From positions 186,001 through 250,000 of the forward strand of contig NZ_JAAAWP010000002.1 in assembly GCF_010500915.1 (NCBI RefSeq): 64,000 nt of DNA, in the 5' to 3' direction. The stretch's first letter is position 1. The number at the start of each line of letters is the position of its first letter. The notes under the pieces are model-generated. The model was not told the DNA's origin. It saw only the letters and a program-made list of their open reading frames with translations, and did no database searches. The position numbers were made by a program, and so were the translations under genes. The stretch is from Alteromonas hispanica. Its GTDB lineage: Bacteria > Pseudomonadota > Gammaproteobacteria > Enterobacterales > Alteromonadaceae. Shown here piece after piece: positions 45,940-56,274 of this stretch.

Positions 45940-47269
45940 CCCTTGGCACACGCATTTTGAATCTTTAACCAAACAAGTCACTACGGTGCCAATTGTTGCA
46001 GCGGGAAAGCTAGTGCGTGGAATTGGCCTTACATTAGAAGCCGTAGGGTGTCAGCTTCCAGTAGGCAGTCAATGCTTAGTACAAACGATTGAAGGCGAAA
46101 TTGAAGCAGAGGTAGTTGGTTTTGGTGATGATATTACCTATTTAATGCCTACTGAAGCTGTAAGGGGCATTGTGCCTGGTAGTAGGGTTATGCCGCTAAG
46201 TCGCCAGAGTGGATTGCCTGTTGGCATGTCGCTATTAGGGCGCGTGGTTGACGGGAATGGACAGCCTCTCGATGGATTGGGAGAAATAGAAGCAGAGCAC
46301 CGCGCACCTACCACCCGACCACCCATGAATCCATTAATTAGACGACCAATCAACGCCGCTATGGATGTTGGTGTAAGAGCGATAAATGCACTTAACACTG
46401 TGGGTGTCGGCCAACGGATGGGACTATTTGCTGGCAGTGGCGTTGGTAAAAGTGTTCTTTTAGGCATGATGACACGGGGCTGTGAAGCCGACGTGGTTGT
46501 TGTTGGGCTAGTTGGTGAACGTGGTCGCGAAGTAAAAGAGTTTATTCACGATATCCTTACAGAAGAAGAGCGCAAGCGTGCTGTTGTGGTTGCCGCTCCG
46601 GCAGATACGTCGCCGTTAATGCGTCTAAAAGGATGCGAAACCGCGATGACAATAGCAGAGTACTTCCGTGATAAAGGGTTGAAAGTGTTGCTTCTTATCG
46701 ACTCTCTCACTCGTTATGCCATGGCTCAGCGGGAAATAGCGCTGGCGGTAGGAGAGCCGCCTGCAACGAGAGGTTACCCGCCATCAGTGTTTGCGCGCCT
46801 TCCAGCTCTTGTAGAGCGAGCGGGAAACGGGAGTGAAAAGCAGGGTTCCATTACCGCCTTTTTTACAGTGCTTACAGAAGGTGATGATTTACAAGACCCG
46901 GTTGCCGATGCTGCTCGCGCAATACTAGACGGTCACGTAGTGCTTTCTCGCTCTTTGGCAGATAGTGGCCACTACCCAGCTATTGATATTGAGTCGTCGA
47001 TAAGTCGAGTAATGCCGCAAGTGGTCAGTGAAGAACACCAACTCATGGCTAGACGAATTCGCCAGGTATATTCTCACTACAAGCAAAACCAAGATCTTAT
47101 ATCTATTGGCGCATATGCAAAGGGGTCAGATCCACGTATCGATCTTGCAATAAGAGCAGAGCCTGCCATTAATGCATTCCTACAGCAGGGGATGAAACAG
47201 GTATTACCCTATGATGAAAGCTTAGAGGGTATGGCTGCGTTGGCCAAAGGCTTAGGGCAGGGCCAGTGA
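45932..47269 (+). CDS. fliI: Flagellum-specific export ATPase FliI
   Basis: 445-aa F1-like ATPase energising type III export. Walker A is GLFAGSGVGKSVLL (from about residue 164), with GLVGERGREVKEF and LLLIDSLTRYAMAQREIA (Walker B) after it. Length and composition are standard. It overlaps fliH and precedes fliJ by 32 bases. Confidence 0.97.
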   Translation: MTSPWHTHFESLTKQVTTVPIVAAGKLVRGIGLTLEAVGCQLPVGSQCLVQTIEGEIEAEVVGFGDDITYLMPTEAVRGIVPGSRVMPLSRQSGLPVGMSLLGRVVDGNGQPLDGLGEIEAEHRAPTTRPPMNPLIRRPINAAMDVGVRAINALNTVGVGQRMGLFAGSGVGKSVLLGMMTRGCEADVVVVGLVGERGREVKEFIHDILTEEERKRAVVVAAPADTSPLMRLKGCETAMTIAEYFRDKGLKVLLLIDSLTRYAMAQREIALAVGEPPATRGYPPSVFARLPALVERAGNGSEKQGSITAFFTVLTEGDDLQDPVADAARAILDGHVVLSRSLADSGHYPAIDIESSISRVMPQVVSEEHQLMARRIRQVYSHYKQNQDLISIGAYAKGSDPRIDLAIRAEPAINAFLQQGMKQVLPYDESLEGMAALAKGLGQGQ

Positions 47270-47301
47270 ATATGAACCAAGCATTGAAAGGCGATTAGAT
47301 A

Positions 47302-47748
47302 ATGTCTAAACAACTAGAACGTTTAGCTGAATTCGAAAAAGAGAAAGAACAACGTGAGTCACGCTTTTATCAACAGGCGCAGCTTAACGTGAATCAGCAT
47401 AAACAAAAGCTAGCGAGTTTAGAGCAATATCGCGTTGATTATATAAAAGGTATTCAGCAAACCGGACAATCGGGTGTAACAGCTACTTATTACCAACAAC
47501 ACCTTTCTTTCGTGGGTAAGCTCGATAAGGCGTGCGAACAACAAATGCAAGTCATTGCTCAAGCAAAGATGGCAGCAGATCAGCGCAAGCAAATGTGGCT
47601 TAAACAACAACAAAAGGTTAAGGCCGTTACGCTTCTTCTCGACAAAAAGCGTTTAGCGAAAGAGAAAAAAGAGGCAAAAGCTGAACAAGCCATGCTCGAT
47701 GAGTTCGCTACGCAACGTTTCATAAGATCTAAAAGCTCCTCTTTTTAG
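47302..47748 (+). CDS. fliJ: Flagellar export protein FliJ
   Basis: 148-aa, Lys/Gln-rich coiled coil that links the ATPase to the FlhA gate. Sequence has no strong motif (QLERLAEFEKEKEQRES and a Lys-rich C-terminus), but size, coiled-coil character and place between fliI and fliK are diagnostic. Likely last gene of the fliE transcription unit. Confidence 0.93.
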   Translation: MSKQLERLAEFEKEKEQRESRFYQQAQLNVNQHKQKLASLEQYRVDYIKGIQQTGQSGVTATYYQQHLSFVGKLDKACEQQMQVIAQAKMAADQRKQMWLKQQQKVKAVTLLLDKKRLAKEKKEAKAEQAMLDEFATQRFIRSKSSSF

Positions 47749-48091
47749 CACGTCTTAATTCCGTGCTTCCCCATTAAAATTACGCAGTTCATGTAAATTT
47801 AGTACTCGCTAACAAATCTTCTTTTTAAATAATTGGCGCGGCCTTTGCAAAGTTCTCACTGTCTTTGAATGACGTTTAACAAAGCGGTTGGTTTTGACGG
47901 CGTTTTTCAGAAATTGCGACACGCTTTTAAACCGTTGTAGATGCAAAAAAGATACTAAAAACACAGTAGTAATATAAATATAGATTAAAAAGTATTACTA
48001 ATCAGTTGGTTAAAGTTTGCCTTGCATAATTACAGCGATACAACAAATTTATCACCCATTTGATGGTGGAAGTGTAGGATGGTAGAGAATT
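47749..48091. other. Intergenic region before fliK
   Basis: 343 bases without a gene. It contains a sigma-54 promoter (47834-47849), and an 8-bp inverted repeat TAGTAATA/TATTACTA near 47966-48000. No clear terminator for fliJ is visible. Confidence 0.6.
47834..47849 (+). promoter_or_regulatory. Sigma-54 promoter of fliK
   Basis: TGGCGCG-N4-TTGCA, a strong -24/-12 match about 240 bases before the fliK start. It could also serve fliL to flhB. Confidence 0.8.
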
Positions 48092-50434
48092 ATGCAACAA
48101 GTTGCCGCAAATAAAACAGACATTGCCGCATTGCCCTTTTCGGCGACATCTACGGCTAAAGCCGTGGGTAACGGTTTAGATAGCCACTCGCAAGGACAAA
48201 ATAGCGAAGCATTTAGCAGCCTTTATCAAGAAGCAAAATCTGGTGGCCGTGATTTTGTATTAAATGAAAACGCCGGTCGAAACCACAGCGAAAGCGCACA
48301 TAATATAAAAGCCAATACAAATAGGCGTGAAAATAGCGTTAATAACCGCACTGAAGCCAATTCAAGTGCGGCAAGTGACGAAACCTCTTCTCATGAACGC
48401 ATTCCGTCTGAAGGGCAAACCTCTAACGCTCGAGAGTCAAAAAGACAAGACGTTGAATCTACTCGTGAGGGCGAACTTAAAAGTAATAATCATTCTAAAG
48501 AAGCATTCTTTGATAAAAATACAGCGCCAAAAACCGGAACTGTCTCTTTGAGAGAAAAGGAATACTTAATCGGTGGTATGGACAATAAAACTTCAAATAC
48601 TGATTCAGATGCAGAACTTTCAGCTTTGGATCTTCACGGAAATTTGAGTTTTTCACAAGAAGTCCTGTCACAAGATTTTCTGTCACAAGATCCGTTGTCA
48701 AAAGAAGCCATGCCCAATAGTACAGACTGGATTGCATTAGTGGAGGGAATTACCAAAGGTGGAGTAGGAAAAGCTGCTGGAGAACTTGAGGCCCTAACTA
48801 ATGGAAAGATGCCCGCTGAGTTTAGTGCAATGGATAACAGCGAAATTACTGACGTTTTATCTGATCTAATAACCCAGTTGAAATCTCTAGAAGATGAAAA
48901 TGTTAAAGTCAATCCAGCGATCACAGACAAGTTAAGCACTCTAAGCAACCTGTTAAATAAACAGGTTGAGAGTGCTGAAGCAAAAGGCGGAGTGAGTAAT
49001 GAAAGTGAAGATAACCTCAGTGTACTTCTAGCACAACTCACGAATTCAGAGTCCTTAGCTGAACAGAAAGGCAATGAACGCTCAAGCCTCGAACAAGGAA
49101 GCGAAGAAGCACAAAATCTGGCATTGTCCGACCTAAGTGATGAAGAAAGTACGCAGAACGAACTTCTACTAAGCTTAATAAACGATGCTCTTAAAGAAAA
49201 TGGGAATGACAGACTCAGTCAAGCATTGTCGGCAGCCAACGCGGGTGAAAAAGCAACAGTGCAACATGGCGCTAATCTTGACAAGCTTCACGAGGGCATT
49301 CAAAACATAGGCGAAGAAACTCAAGGTTCAATGTCAGTGTCTGGTGGTCTTACTCAAGAGCTAACACAAGAACTAACTCAAGAGCTTGAGCTAGCAACAG
49401 TTAATGAGGGAGAGTCTATTGCCGCCGATTTGACCGGTGTTACTGGAAAGATAAGTTCATCATCTGCGGCCGTTGATGGAGAAAGTATCACAGCATCAGG
49501 TATGAAGCCTTCAACTGAAAAAGCAGTAGAAGGTCAGCAAATTGAAACGGGAGCACTCGAAACACAAGACGATTCTCTTTTAATGGCTATCAGCAAGCTA
49601 AGCCCTGAAAGTGCTCAGAAGGCAACTGAAGCCCTTGCCGAACGTATGGTTGCGCTCGTGCCTAATAGTCAACAGCAGCAGGCTGTGAAGTCGAACATAA
49701 TTGCTGGTATCAACGAGTTTCAAAAGCAGGTAGAGCAGGGGCATCAGCCGGGCATTGACCTTTCGGCCATTGTTGCAGATGCAGCAAAAGACGCTTCGCT
49801 GTCTGCTGAAGTATCAAGCGCCCTTAATGCAAGAGTAGAGACTCAGGCTGGTCAGTTTATGCAGTTGATGACCAATGCACAAAATAGTATTCAGCAAATG
49901 GTTCAACAGCAGTTTACGCACGCAGATGCCGCCATTAATGAAAATAACCAAATTCGTTCAGAATCGTCAAAATCTCAACAGCAATTCGATGGGTTCGATA
50001 AAGCTGTCAATATTCATAAGCCAGAGGGGCAGCAGCAACTAGGCGAAAAAATTCGTTGGATGGTGAATGCCAGAAACACGATGGCAGAAATTCGACTCGA
50101 CCCGCCTGAATTAGGCAGTATGCAGGTGAGGGTTAATGTACAGGGCGAAGCGGCCAGCGTGAGTTTTGTTGTACAGTCTCAACAAGCTAAAGATGCGCTT
50201 GCTGAATCTATGCCTAAGCTTAGAGATATGCTGTCTGAGCAAGGAATTGAATTAGGCGATGCGCAGGTAAGAAAAGATAACTCATCAAATAGCGAAAGTG
50301 GTCAGCAACTTGCAGGGCAAAATGGAAATAGTGGTAGTCAGCGTTCAGAAAATGACGTTGAGCTAGATAATGGGCATGTAATAGAGCAGGCCGTTACCCG
50401 AGAAGCGAAAGGCGGTATAGATTTTTACGCCTAG
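48092..50434 (+). CDS. fliK: Flagellar hook-length control protein FliK
   Basis: 780 aa, exported ruler that measures the hook and switches export specificity. Long acidic, Ser/Glu/Asn-rich N-terminal region (about 1-560) with small internal repeats (SQEVLSQDFLSQDPLSKEA and TQELTQELTQELELA), and a conserved C-terminal domain with IRLDPPELGSMQVRVNVQGE and LRDMLSEQGIELGDAQV that binds FlhB. The low conservation of the N-terminal part is normal for this family. Confidence 0.93.
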   Translation: MQQVAANKTDIAALPFSATSTAKAVGNGLDSHSQGQNSEAFSSLYQEAKSGGRDFVLNENAGRNHSESAHNIKANTNRRENSVNNRTEANSSAASDETSSHERIPSEGQTSNARESKRQDVESTREGELKSNNHSKEAFFDKNTAPKTGTVSLREKEYLIGGMDNKTSNTDSDAELSALDLHGNLSFSQEVLSQDFLSQDPLSKEAMPNSTDWIALVEGITKGGVGKAAGELEALTNGKMPAEFSAMDNSEITDVLSDLITQLKSLEDENVKVNPAITDKLSTLSNLLNKQVESAEAKGGVSNESEDNLSVLLAQLTNSESLAEQKGNERSSLEQGSEEAQNLALSDLSDEESTQNELLLSLINDALKENGNDRLSQALSAANAGEKATVQHGANLDKLHEGIQNIGEETQGSMSVSGGLTQELTQELTQELELATVNEGESIAADLTGVTGKISSSSAAVDGESITASGMKPSTEKAVEGQQIETGALETQDDSLLMAISKLSPESAQKATEALAERMVALVPNSQQQQAVKSNIIAGINEFQKQVEQGHQPGIDLSAIVADAAKDASLSAEVSSALNARVETQAGQFMQLMTNAQNSIQQMVQQQFTHADAAINENNQIRSESSKSQQQFDGFDKAVNIHKPEGQQQLGEKIRWMVNARNTMAEIRLDPPELGSMQVRVNVQGEAASVSFVVQSQQAKDALAESMPKLRDMLSEQGIELGDAQVRKDNSSNSESGQQLAGQNGNSGSQRSENDVELDNGHVIEQAVTREAKGGIDFYA

Positions 50435-50583
50435 GCTTCATTTAATTAAGCATAGACTTTTTGGCCAACCAATCACTGAAAAGTGAAAAAACAAAAATAT
50501 GTCAAAATATGACTAAGGCAGCATTGCGATTTTGACATGAAGCTTGATAATACAAGTTTTAACGTATTTAAGAAGAGATACAC

Positions 50584-51120
50584 ATGGCTGATGAAGAATT
50601 ACAAGTAGAAGAAGGCGGCAAGAAGAAAGGTAAAATGATGCTTATCATCATTATCGCGCTTGTACTTGTTGGCGGTGGAGCAGGTGCTTACTTTTTCCTT
50701 TTTGCCGGTGACGATGAGCCTGCGGCAGAGCAGCTGCCCGAGGCTGCAGAGACAGCATCAGCGCCTGCAGCAACGGGCGCTAACGCTGAAATTGGAACCG
50801 CATTGTATGTCGCCATGCCGAGGCCTTTTGTATTTAATGTGCCCAGTAGCAGCGGTCGAGATAGATTAGTGCAAATTAAAGTACAGCTTCTTGTGCGTGG
50901 GTCAGACAATGAAGAGCTAGTAAAAACACACATCCCTTTAATTGAGGGAACCTTGTTACAAGCCTTTAGTATGTCTAACGCAGATGACTTAGTGACGGAA
51001 GCCGGCAAAATTGAGCTACGTGAGCTGGCGGTCACCGAGGTTAAAAAGGCACTTCAGGAAAATGACATTGGTAGCAACGTGGTGGAGCGAGTGTTATTCA
51101 CTGGCTTTGTAATGCAGTAG
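50584..51120 (+). CDS. fliL: Flagellar basal body protein FliL
   Basis: 178 aa, single-pass protein around the stator. Short cytoplasmic N-terminus (residues 1-17), membrane helix about 19-42 (MMLIIIIALVLVGGGAGAYF), then a periplasmic stomatin-like domain with VFNVPSSSGRDRLVQIKVQL. The C-terminal VERVLFTGFVMQ is typical. A Pro/Ala-rich linker sits between helix and domain. Confidence 0.95.
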   Translation: MADEELQVEEGGKKKGKMMLIIIIALVLVGGGAGAYFFLFAGDDEPAAEQLPEAAETASAPAATGANAEIGTALYVAMPRPFVFNVPSSSGRDRLVQIKVQLLVRGSDNEELVKTHIPLIEGTLLQAFSMSNADDLVTEAGKIELRELAVTEVKKALQENDIGSNVVERVLFTGFVMQ

Positions 51121-51195
51121 TTGCATGTGTAATTTTCATGCAGCAGTTTATGCAATAATTTACGCAGCAATTTATGCAAATATGGGTAGAGCACT

Positions 51196-52260
51196 GTGAG
51201 CGATTTATTATCTCAAGATGAAATCGACGCCCTTTTACACGGGGTTGACGATGTAGAGGAAGAAGAGGTTAGTGCGGGTGGTGCTGACTCTGACGCCTCA
51301 ACGCTCGAATACGATTTTTCCTCGCAGGATAGAATTGTTCGTGGGCGTATGCCTACCCTCGAAATCGTTAATGAACGGTTCGCTCGTCATATGCGCGTTA
51401 GCCTATTTAACATGATGCGCCGTTCTGCTGAAGTGTCGATTAACGGCATTCAAATGATTAAATTCGGCGAATACATTCACACCTTGTTTGTTCCAACCAG
51501 CCTGAATATGGTGCGCTTTCGTCCTTTAAAAGGCACTGGCCTTATTACAATGGAAGCGCGTTTAGTATTCATTCTCGTTGATAACTTCTTCGGTGGAGAC
51601 GGTCGCTATCATGCAAAGATAGAAGGTAGAGAGTTTACTCCCACAGAGCGTCGTATTATTCAAATGCTTCTCAAGATTATCTTTGAAGATTACAAAGAAG
51701 CATGGGCGCCTGTAATGGACGTTTCTTTTGAGTATTTAGACTCGGAAGTAAATCCCGCTATGGCGAATATTGTAAGCCCCACAGAGGTGGTAGTAATAAG
51801 CTCGTTTCATATAGAGCTCGACGGCGGCGGTGGCGATTTCCATGTGTCCTTGCCATACTCAATGTTAGAGCCAATTCGCGAGTTACTCGACGCGGGTGTA
51901 CAAAGCGACAAAGAAGACACCGACCTGCGCTGGAGTAAAGCGCTTCGCGATGAAATCATGGACGTTAAGGTGGCGTTAACCACGCACATGCTAGATGTAG
52001 ACGTTCCGCTAAGAGACGTTATGGAGTTCCAACCAGGTGATATTATTCCAGTTGAGATGCCAGAAACTATCACAGTGCTAATAGAAGATTTACCCACCTT
52101 TAGGGCTAAGCTTGGTCGCTCAAGAGACAACTTAGCGTTAAAGATTGTAGAAAAAATCGCAAGGCCGACTTCAGTGAAGTCTGAGCTGCAATTATTAACC
52201 CGTGGCGGGCGCATTATCGATAATGATGCTGAGCTACAAGTACTCGAAGAAGACCTGTAA
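51196..52260 (+). CDS. fliM: Flagellar motor switch protein FliM
   Basis: 354-aa C-ring protein that receives phospho-CheY. It starts (GTG 51196) with the CheY-binding peptide SDLLSQDEIDALLHGV, then the middle CheC-like domain with YDFSSQDRIVRGRMPTLEIV and the FFGGDG loop, and the C-terminal SpoA domain with IPVEMPETITVLIEDLPTF. The gap to fliN is 16 bases. Confidence 0.97.
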   Translation: MSDLLSQDEIDALLHGVDDVEEEEVSAGGADSDASTLEYDFSSQDRIVRGRMPTLEIVNERFARHMRVSLFNMMRRSAEVSINGIQMIKFGEYIHTLFVPTSLNMVRFRPLKGTGLITMEARLVFILVDNFFGGDGRYHAKIEGREFTPTERRIIQMLLKIIFEDYKEAWAPVMDVSFEYLDSEVNPAMANIVSPTEVVVISSFHIELDGGGGDFHVSLPYSMLEPIRELLDAGVQSDKEDTDLRWSKALRDEIMDVKVALTTHMLDVDVPLRDVMEFQPGDIIPVEMPETITVLIEDLPTFRAKLGRSRDNLALKIVEKIARPTSVKSELQLLTRGGRIIDNDAELQVLEEDL

Positions 52261-52276
52261 GGTAAGGGGAGTTCCC

Positions 52277-52684
52277 ATGAGTGAAGACGGTATGGACGAT
52301 TGGGCTGCGGCCATGGCTGAGCAGGCTGATGCTGAGGCAGAGCAAGAAGAAGGTGAGAACGATGATGTTCAAGTTGCCGAACTAGATGAACTGACCGATG
52401 ATGCGCCGATAACACAGGAAGAGAAAAAGAAGCTAGATACTATTCTCGATATTCCGGTTACTATCTCCATGGAAGTAGGCCGTAGTCAAATTAGTATTCG
52501 AAATCTGCTACAGTTGAATCAGGGTTCTGTGGTGGAACTGGATCGCGTAGCCGGTGAGCCACTAGATGTATTAGTAAATGGCACGTTGATTGCTCATGGT
52601 GAAGTAGTAGTAGTCAACGACAAGTTCGGTATTCGATTAACGGATGTTATTAGTCAAATTGAGAGAATCAAGAAGCTCAGATAA
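52277..52684 (+). CDS. fliN: Flagellar motor switch protein FliN
   Basis: 135-aa C-ring protein. The SpoA domain (about 55-130) has LDIPVTISMEVGRSQISIRN and GSVVELDRVAGEPLDVLVNG, with acidic N-terminus MSEDGMDDW. ATG 52277 follows GGGGA at good spacing; the in-frame extension upstream lies inside fliM and is not needed. Confidence 0.96.
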   Translation: MSEDGMDDWAAAMAEQADAEAEQEEGENDDVQVAELDELTDDAPITQEEKKKLDTILDIPVTISMEVGRSQISIRNLLQLNQGSVVELDRVAGEPLDVLVNGTLIAHGEVVVVNDKFGIRLTDVISQIERIKKLR

Positions 52685-52712
52685 AACTTCTTACAAAGTA
52701 AGGGGTTGCGCA

Positions 52713-53147
52713 ATGCTGCCCCTTTTTATCAGCCAAATTGCTGGCGCACAAACTACCCAATCTATTACCAATCCCACATCGGTACTGTCAATTTTCCTCT
52801 CTTTGTTGGTGGTGGTTGGCGTTATTTTCGCGCTTGCTTACGTTATGCGTCGATTTAATGTCACTGCAATGGGAAGCAATCACATGAAGGTGGTGGCGAG
52901 TATGGTGGCGGGCACTAAAGAAAAAATCATGGTGATACAGGTAGGCGATGAACAGCATCTCATTGGTGTAACCAGTCACAATATTTCCCACCTTAGCAAG
53001 CTAGACAAAAATCTAGAGGTTCCCCTTAAAGGCACAACAACTAACGGCCATGACGCCTTTAAACAAAAGTTAGTGGCGGCTATGGCAGGAAAGTTAAATC
53101 CACAGACTAATGATAACAAGCAGAAGGAAGACTCAAATAATGCGTAA
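52713..53147 (+). CDS. fliO: Flagellar export gate assembly protein FliO
   Basis: 144 aa, single membrane helix (about 22-45; [20 protein letters not shown]) after a short periplasmic N-terminus, with cytoplasmic domain including [17 protein letters not shown]. FliO helps build the FliP ring. I start at ATG 52713, after AAGGGG; the longer frame runs back into fliN. It overlaps fliP by eight bases. Confidence 0.92.
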   Translation: MLPLFISQIAGAQTTQSITNPTSVLSIFLSLLVVVGVIFALAYVMRRFNVTAMGSNHMKVVASMVAGTKEKIMVIQVGDEQHLIGVTSHNISHLSKLDKNLEVPLKGTTTNGHDAFKQKLVAAMAGKLNPQTNDNKQKEDSNNA

Positions 53148-53898
53148 TATCATTCTTTTACTGCTTGCTCTTGGCTCACTAGTCTTGTTTGCAGAGCCAG
53201 TACAGGCGCAACAGGGGATATCGGCGGTTACCGTAACCACTAACGAAGATGGCACCCAAGATTACACCATGACATTGCAGGCGCTGTTCATCATGACTGC
53301 GCTCAGTCTAATCCCTGCATTTATCATGATGATGACATCGTTCACACGCATCATAGTTGTACTTTCTATCCTTCGCCAAGCTATTGGTTTACAGCAGTCT
53401 CCTTCCAACCAAATTCTCATAGGGGTAAGCTTGTTTCTCTCTATGTTCATTATGGCGCCAGTGTTCGACGAAATTAATGAGCGAGCGTTGCAACCTTATT
53501 TGAACGAGGAAATGCCAAGTATAGACGCCCTTGAGCAAGCTAAGGGACCAATGCGGGCTTTTATGCTGTCTCAAACCAGAGTGAAAGACTTAGAAACATT
53601 CGTGCGAATTGCCGGTGATGAGGGTAAGTATGCCGATACTGATGAAGTTCCGCTTACAATTCTCATACCCGCGTTTGTTACTAGTGAACTTAAAACTGCC
53701 TTTCAAATAGGCTTTATGCTGTTTATTCCATTCTTGATTATTGACCTGGTAGTCGCTTCTATTTTGATGGCAATGGGGATGATGATGCTTTCGCCTATGA
53801 TAGTGTCGCTGCCATTTAAGCTAATGCTCTTTGTTTTGGTTGATGGATGGAATCTTATTTTTGGTACCTTAGCCACTAGCTTCGGTATGGGCGTTTAG
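53140..53898 (+). CDS. fliP: Flagellar export gate protein FliP
   Basis: 252 aa with a signal peptide ([20 protein letters not shown]) and four membrane segments. The family signature [20 protein letters not shown] and the C-terminal block [20 protein letters not shown] are complete. ATG 53140 gives the expected signal peptide. FliP forms the core of the export pore with FliQ and FliR. Confidence 0.97.
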   Translation: MRNIILLLLALGSLVLFAEPVQAQQGISAVTVTTNEDGTQDYTMTLQALFIMTALSLIPAFIMMMTSFTRIIVVLSILRQAIGLQQSPSNQILIGVSLFLSMFIMAPVFDEINERALQPYLNEEMPSIDALEQAKGPMRAFMLSQTRVKDLETFVRIAGDEGKYADTDEVPLTILIPAFVTSELKTAFQIGFMLFIPFLIIDLVVASILMAMGMMMLSPMIVSLPFKLMLFVLVDGWNLIFGTLATSFGMGV

Positions 53899-53906
53899 GG
53901 GGGCGT

Positions 53907-54176
53907 ATGTCACCAGAAGTCTTTGTCGAAATACTCAGAGAAGCCATGTTTATGGTTATTATGCTCGTGTCTGCGGTTATCGTACCTAGCTTAGTTGTGG
54001 GCTTAGTCGTTGCGGTTTTTCAAGCGGCTACCTCTATCAACGAGCAAACCATGAGTTTCTTACCCCGTTTATTGGTCACACTTTTAGCGCTGAGTTGGGG
54101 CGGTAATTGGCTAGTACAGCAACTGATGGATTTCACGTTTCACATGGTTGAAATGATCCCTCAAGTTGTTGGGTAG
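53907..54176 (+). CDS. fliQ: Flagellar export gate protein FliQ
   Basis: 89 aa with two membrane helices. MSPEVFVEILREAMFMVIML and FQAATSINEQTMSFLPRLL are characteristic of the family. Between fliP and fliR in the standard order. Confidence 0.97.
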   Translation: MSPEVFVEILREAMFMVIMLVSAVIVPSLVVGLVVAVFQAATSINEQTMSFLPRLLVTLLALSWGGNWLVQQLMDFTFHMVEMIPQVVG

Positions 54177-54209
54177 CGATATTGTTGCTATGGTTATTCG
54201 AGGTTTTTA

Positions 54210-54989
54210 GTGGAAGTTGAGTTAGCCACAATCAATCAGTTTTTAGCCGACTTGATCCTGCCATTCATGCGAATAAGCGGGCTGTTTGTTGCTATGATTG
54301 GTTTAAGTGCAAAGTCTATCCCGCCTCAGGTTAGAGCACTATTAGGGATAATGCTCACATTAATTATAATGCCTGTAGTACCTCCTTCGCCTATCGATAA
54401 TTTAGTCAGCCTCGGTACTTTCCTTATCATAATTCAACAGTTGCTTATCGGAATAGCAATTGGCTTTATATCCATGATGGTGCTGAATACCTTTGTTTTA
54501 GCAGGGCAGATAATTGCTATGCAAACGGGTTTAGGGTTTGCGTCAATTGTCGATCCGGTCAACGGTATAAATGTACCCGCGGTTGGGCAGTTCTATCTCA
54601 TTTTAGCAACGCTGCTGTTTTGGACGCTAGACGGTCACTTGTCTATGATTCAAATGATAGTGATGAGTTTTGAAGCCTTTCCTATTGGAGAAGCCTGGTG
54701 GACAGGAGAGCAGTTTAAGGGAATTGCCCACTGGGGCGGCTGGATGTTTATTTCCGCGGTTACTCTCTCCTTAGCGCCTATCGTATCTTTACTCGTGGTT
54801 AATTTAGCCTTCGGCGTAATGACAAAGGCGGCGCCGCAACTGAATATTTTCAGTATTGGTTTTTCTATTGCACAGGTTATGGGGCTGCTAATTATATGGA
54901 TAACACTCAGTAATTTTACGGCGCACTTTGAAACCCAGTGGATGCGAGCACAGCAATATATGTGTGAATTATTGAGAATTTGCCCATGA
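54210..54989 (+). CDS. fliR: Flagellar export gate protein FliR
   Basis: 259-aa polytopic membrane protein. GTG 54210; MRISGLFVAMIGLSAKSIPP near the start, GLGFASIVDPVNGINVPAVG in the middle and LLVVNLAFGVMTKAAPQLNI toward the end are FliR-type. Sixty-three bases to flhB. Confidence 0.96.
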   Translation: MEVELATINQFLADLILPFMRISGLFVAMIGLSAKSIPPQVRALLGIMLTLIIMPVVPPSPIDNLVSLGTFLIIIQQLLIGIAIGFISMMVLNTFVLAGQIIAMQTGLGFASIVDPVNGINVPAVGQFYLILATLLFWTLDGHLSMIQMIVMSFEAFPIGEAWWTGEQFKGIAHWGGWMFISAVTLSLAPIVSLLVVNLAFGVMTKAAPQLNIFSIGFSIAQVMGLLIIWITLSNFTAHFETQWMRAQQYMCELLRICP

Positions 54990-55052
54990 ATACTTTTTGT
55001 TATTGAAGGCTATCTGTTTATGAAGAGCATCAAAAATAGGCGAAGACGTTAA

Positions 55053-56177
55053 ATGGCAGATTCAGCTGAAAAAACAGAAGACCCCACGGGGAAAAAAATT
55101 GAGGATGCCCGAAAAAAAGGGCAGCTTGCCCGATCCCGAGAATTGTCTACCACGTTAGTTCTTATCGTCAGCGCGGTTATGTTTTTGTTTGTCGGTGGGT
55201 GGATTGCTGAGTCAGTGTTTTCTCTTACCCAGCGCATGTTTATTCTCTCTCGTGATGAGACATACGACACCACACATATGTTTGCAGCGTGGGGTGAAGC
55301 ATTCACCACAATAAGTGCCCCCGTACTGCTTTATATGATAGTGGCTATGATCGCTGGAATTTACGGGTCTATTGCGTTAGGTGGCTATAACTTTACATGG
55401 GATGGCGCGAAACCCAAAGGTTCAAAAATGAGCCCTATTCAGGGTTTCAAGCGTATGTTTGGAACCAACGGCCTGGTAGAGCTATTAAAATCTATCGCAA
55501 AGGTAATCACCATTATTGGTATGGCTATCGCGGCGTTACTCTTCTTTCAAGACGAAGCTCTTCACCTTGATATGGAGCTTTATCCAGGCAATATATTTCA
55601 CGCCCTAGATATGCTCAAGTGGGCGTTTCTTCTCCTTGTGTGCGGCATGATACCCATTGCGCTTATTGATGTTCCCTATCAGATGTATAAGCACAATGAA
55701 GAAATGAAAATGACTAAGCAAGAGGTGAAAGACGAACGCAAGAACGCCGAAGGCGACCCCATGGTTAAAGGTCGTATTCGCCGTTTGCAATATCAAGCTG
55801 CCACCAAAAGAATGATGCAAGAAGTACCTAATGCTGATGTGGTGGTGACCAACCCAACCCACTTCTCTGTGGCTATAAAATATGACGATAATGGAAACAG
55901 AGCGCCGGTGGTTGTAGCAAAAGGTGCTGACGAGTTAGCCATGCATATTCGAAAAATTGCTACGGCCAATGACGTACCCCTTATTCCTTCACCTATGCTA
56001 GCTCGCGCTATTTTCTATTCCACAGAAGTCGACGACGAAGTGCCTAACGCATTGTTTATGGCTGTGGCACAAGTACTGGCCCACGTTTATCAGCTTAAAG
56101 CTCACAGAGCCGGAAAGGGCAAACGCCCTAAACCGTTAAAACGGGACCTTCCTATACCACCAGAATACCGACGATAA
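55053..56177 (+). CDS. flhB: Flagellar export switch protein FlhB
   Basis: 374 aa. Four membrane helices in the first half; cytoplasmic domain with the autocleavage site NPTH (Asn267-Pro268-Thr269-His270) in VVVTNPTHFSVAIKYDD. It begins ADSAEKTEDPTGKKIEDARK. Cleavage controls the switch from hook to filament substrates with FliK. A 222-base gap follows, holding promoter-like elements for flhA. Confidence 0.97.
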   Translation: MADSAEKTEDPTGKKIEDARKKGQLARSRELSTTLVLIVSAVMFLFVGGWIAESVFSLTQRMFILSRDETYDTTHMFAAWGEAFTTISAPVLLYMIVAMIAGIYGSIALGGYNFTWDGAKPKGSKMSPIQGFKRMFGTNGLVELLKSIAKVITIIGMAIAALLFFQDEALHLDMELYPGNIFHALDMLKWAFLLLVCGMIPIALIDVPYQMYKHNEEMKMTKQEVKDERKNAEGDPMVKGRIRRLQYQAATKRMMQEVPNADVVVTNPTHFSVAIKYDDNGNRAPVVVAKGADELAMHIRKIATANDVPLIPSPMLARAIFYSTEVDDEVPNALFMAVAQVLAHVYQLKAHRAGKGKRPKPLKRDLPIPPEYRR

Positions 56178-56274
56178 CGAAACGCTTAAACTTAAAAGTT
56201 GTAGGCTATAACCTTCATTGTGCCCAGATGTTTTGGATATAAGCTTCTGTTTAATAGTGGTTAAAAAACTACTC

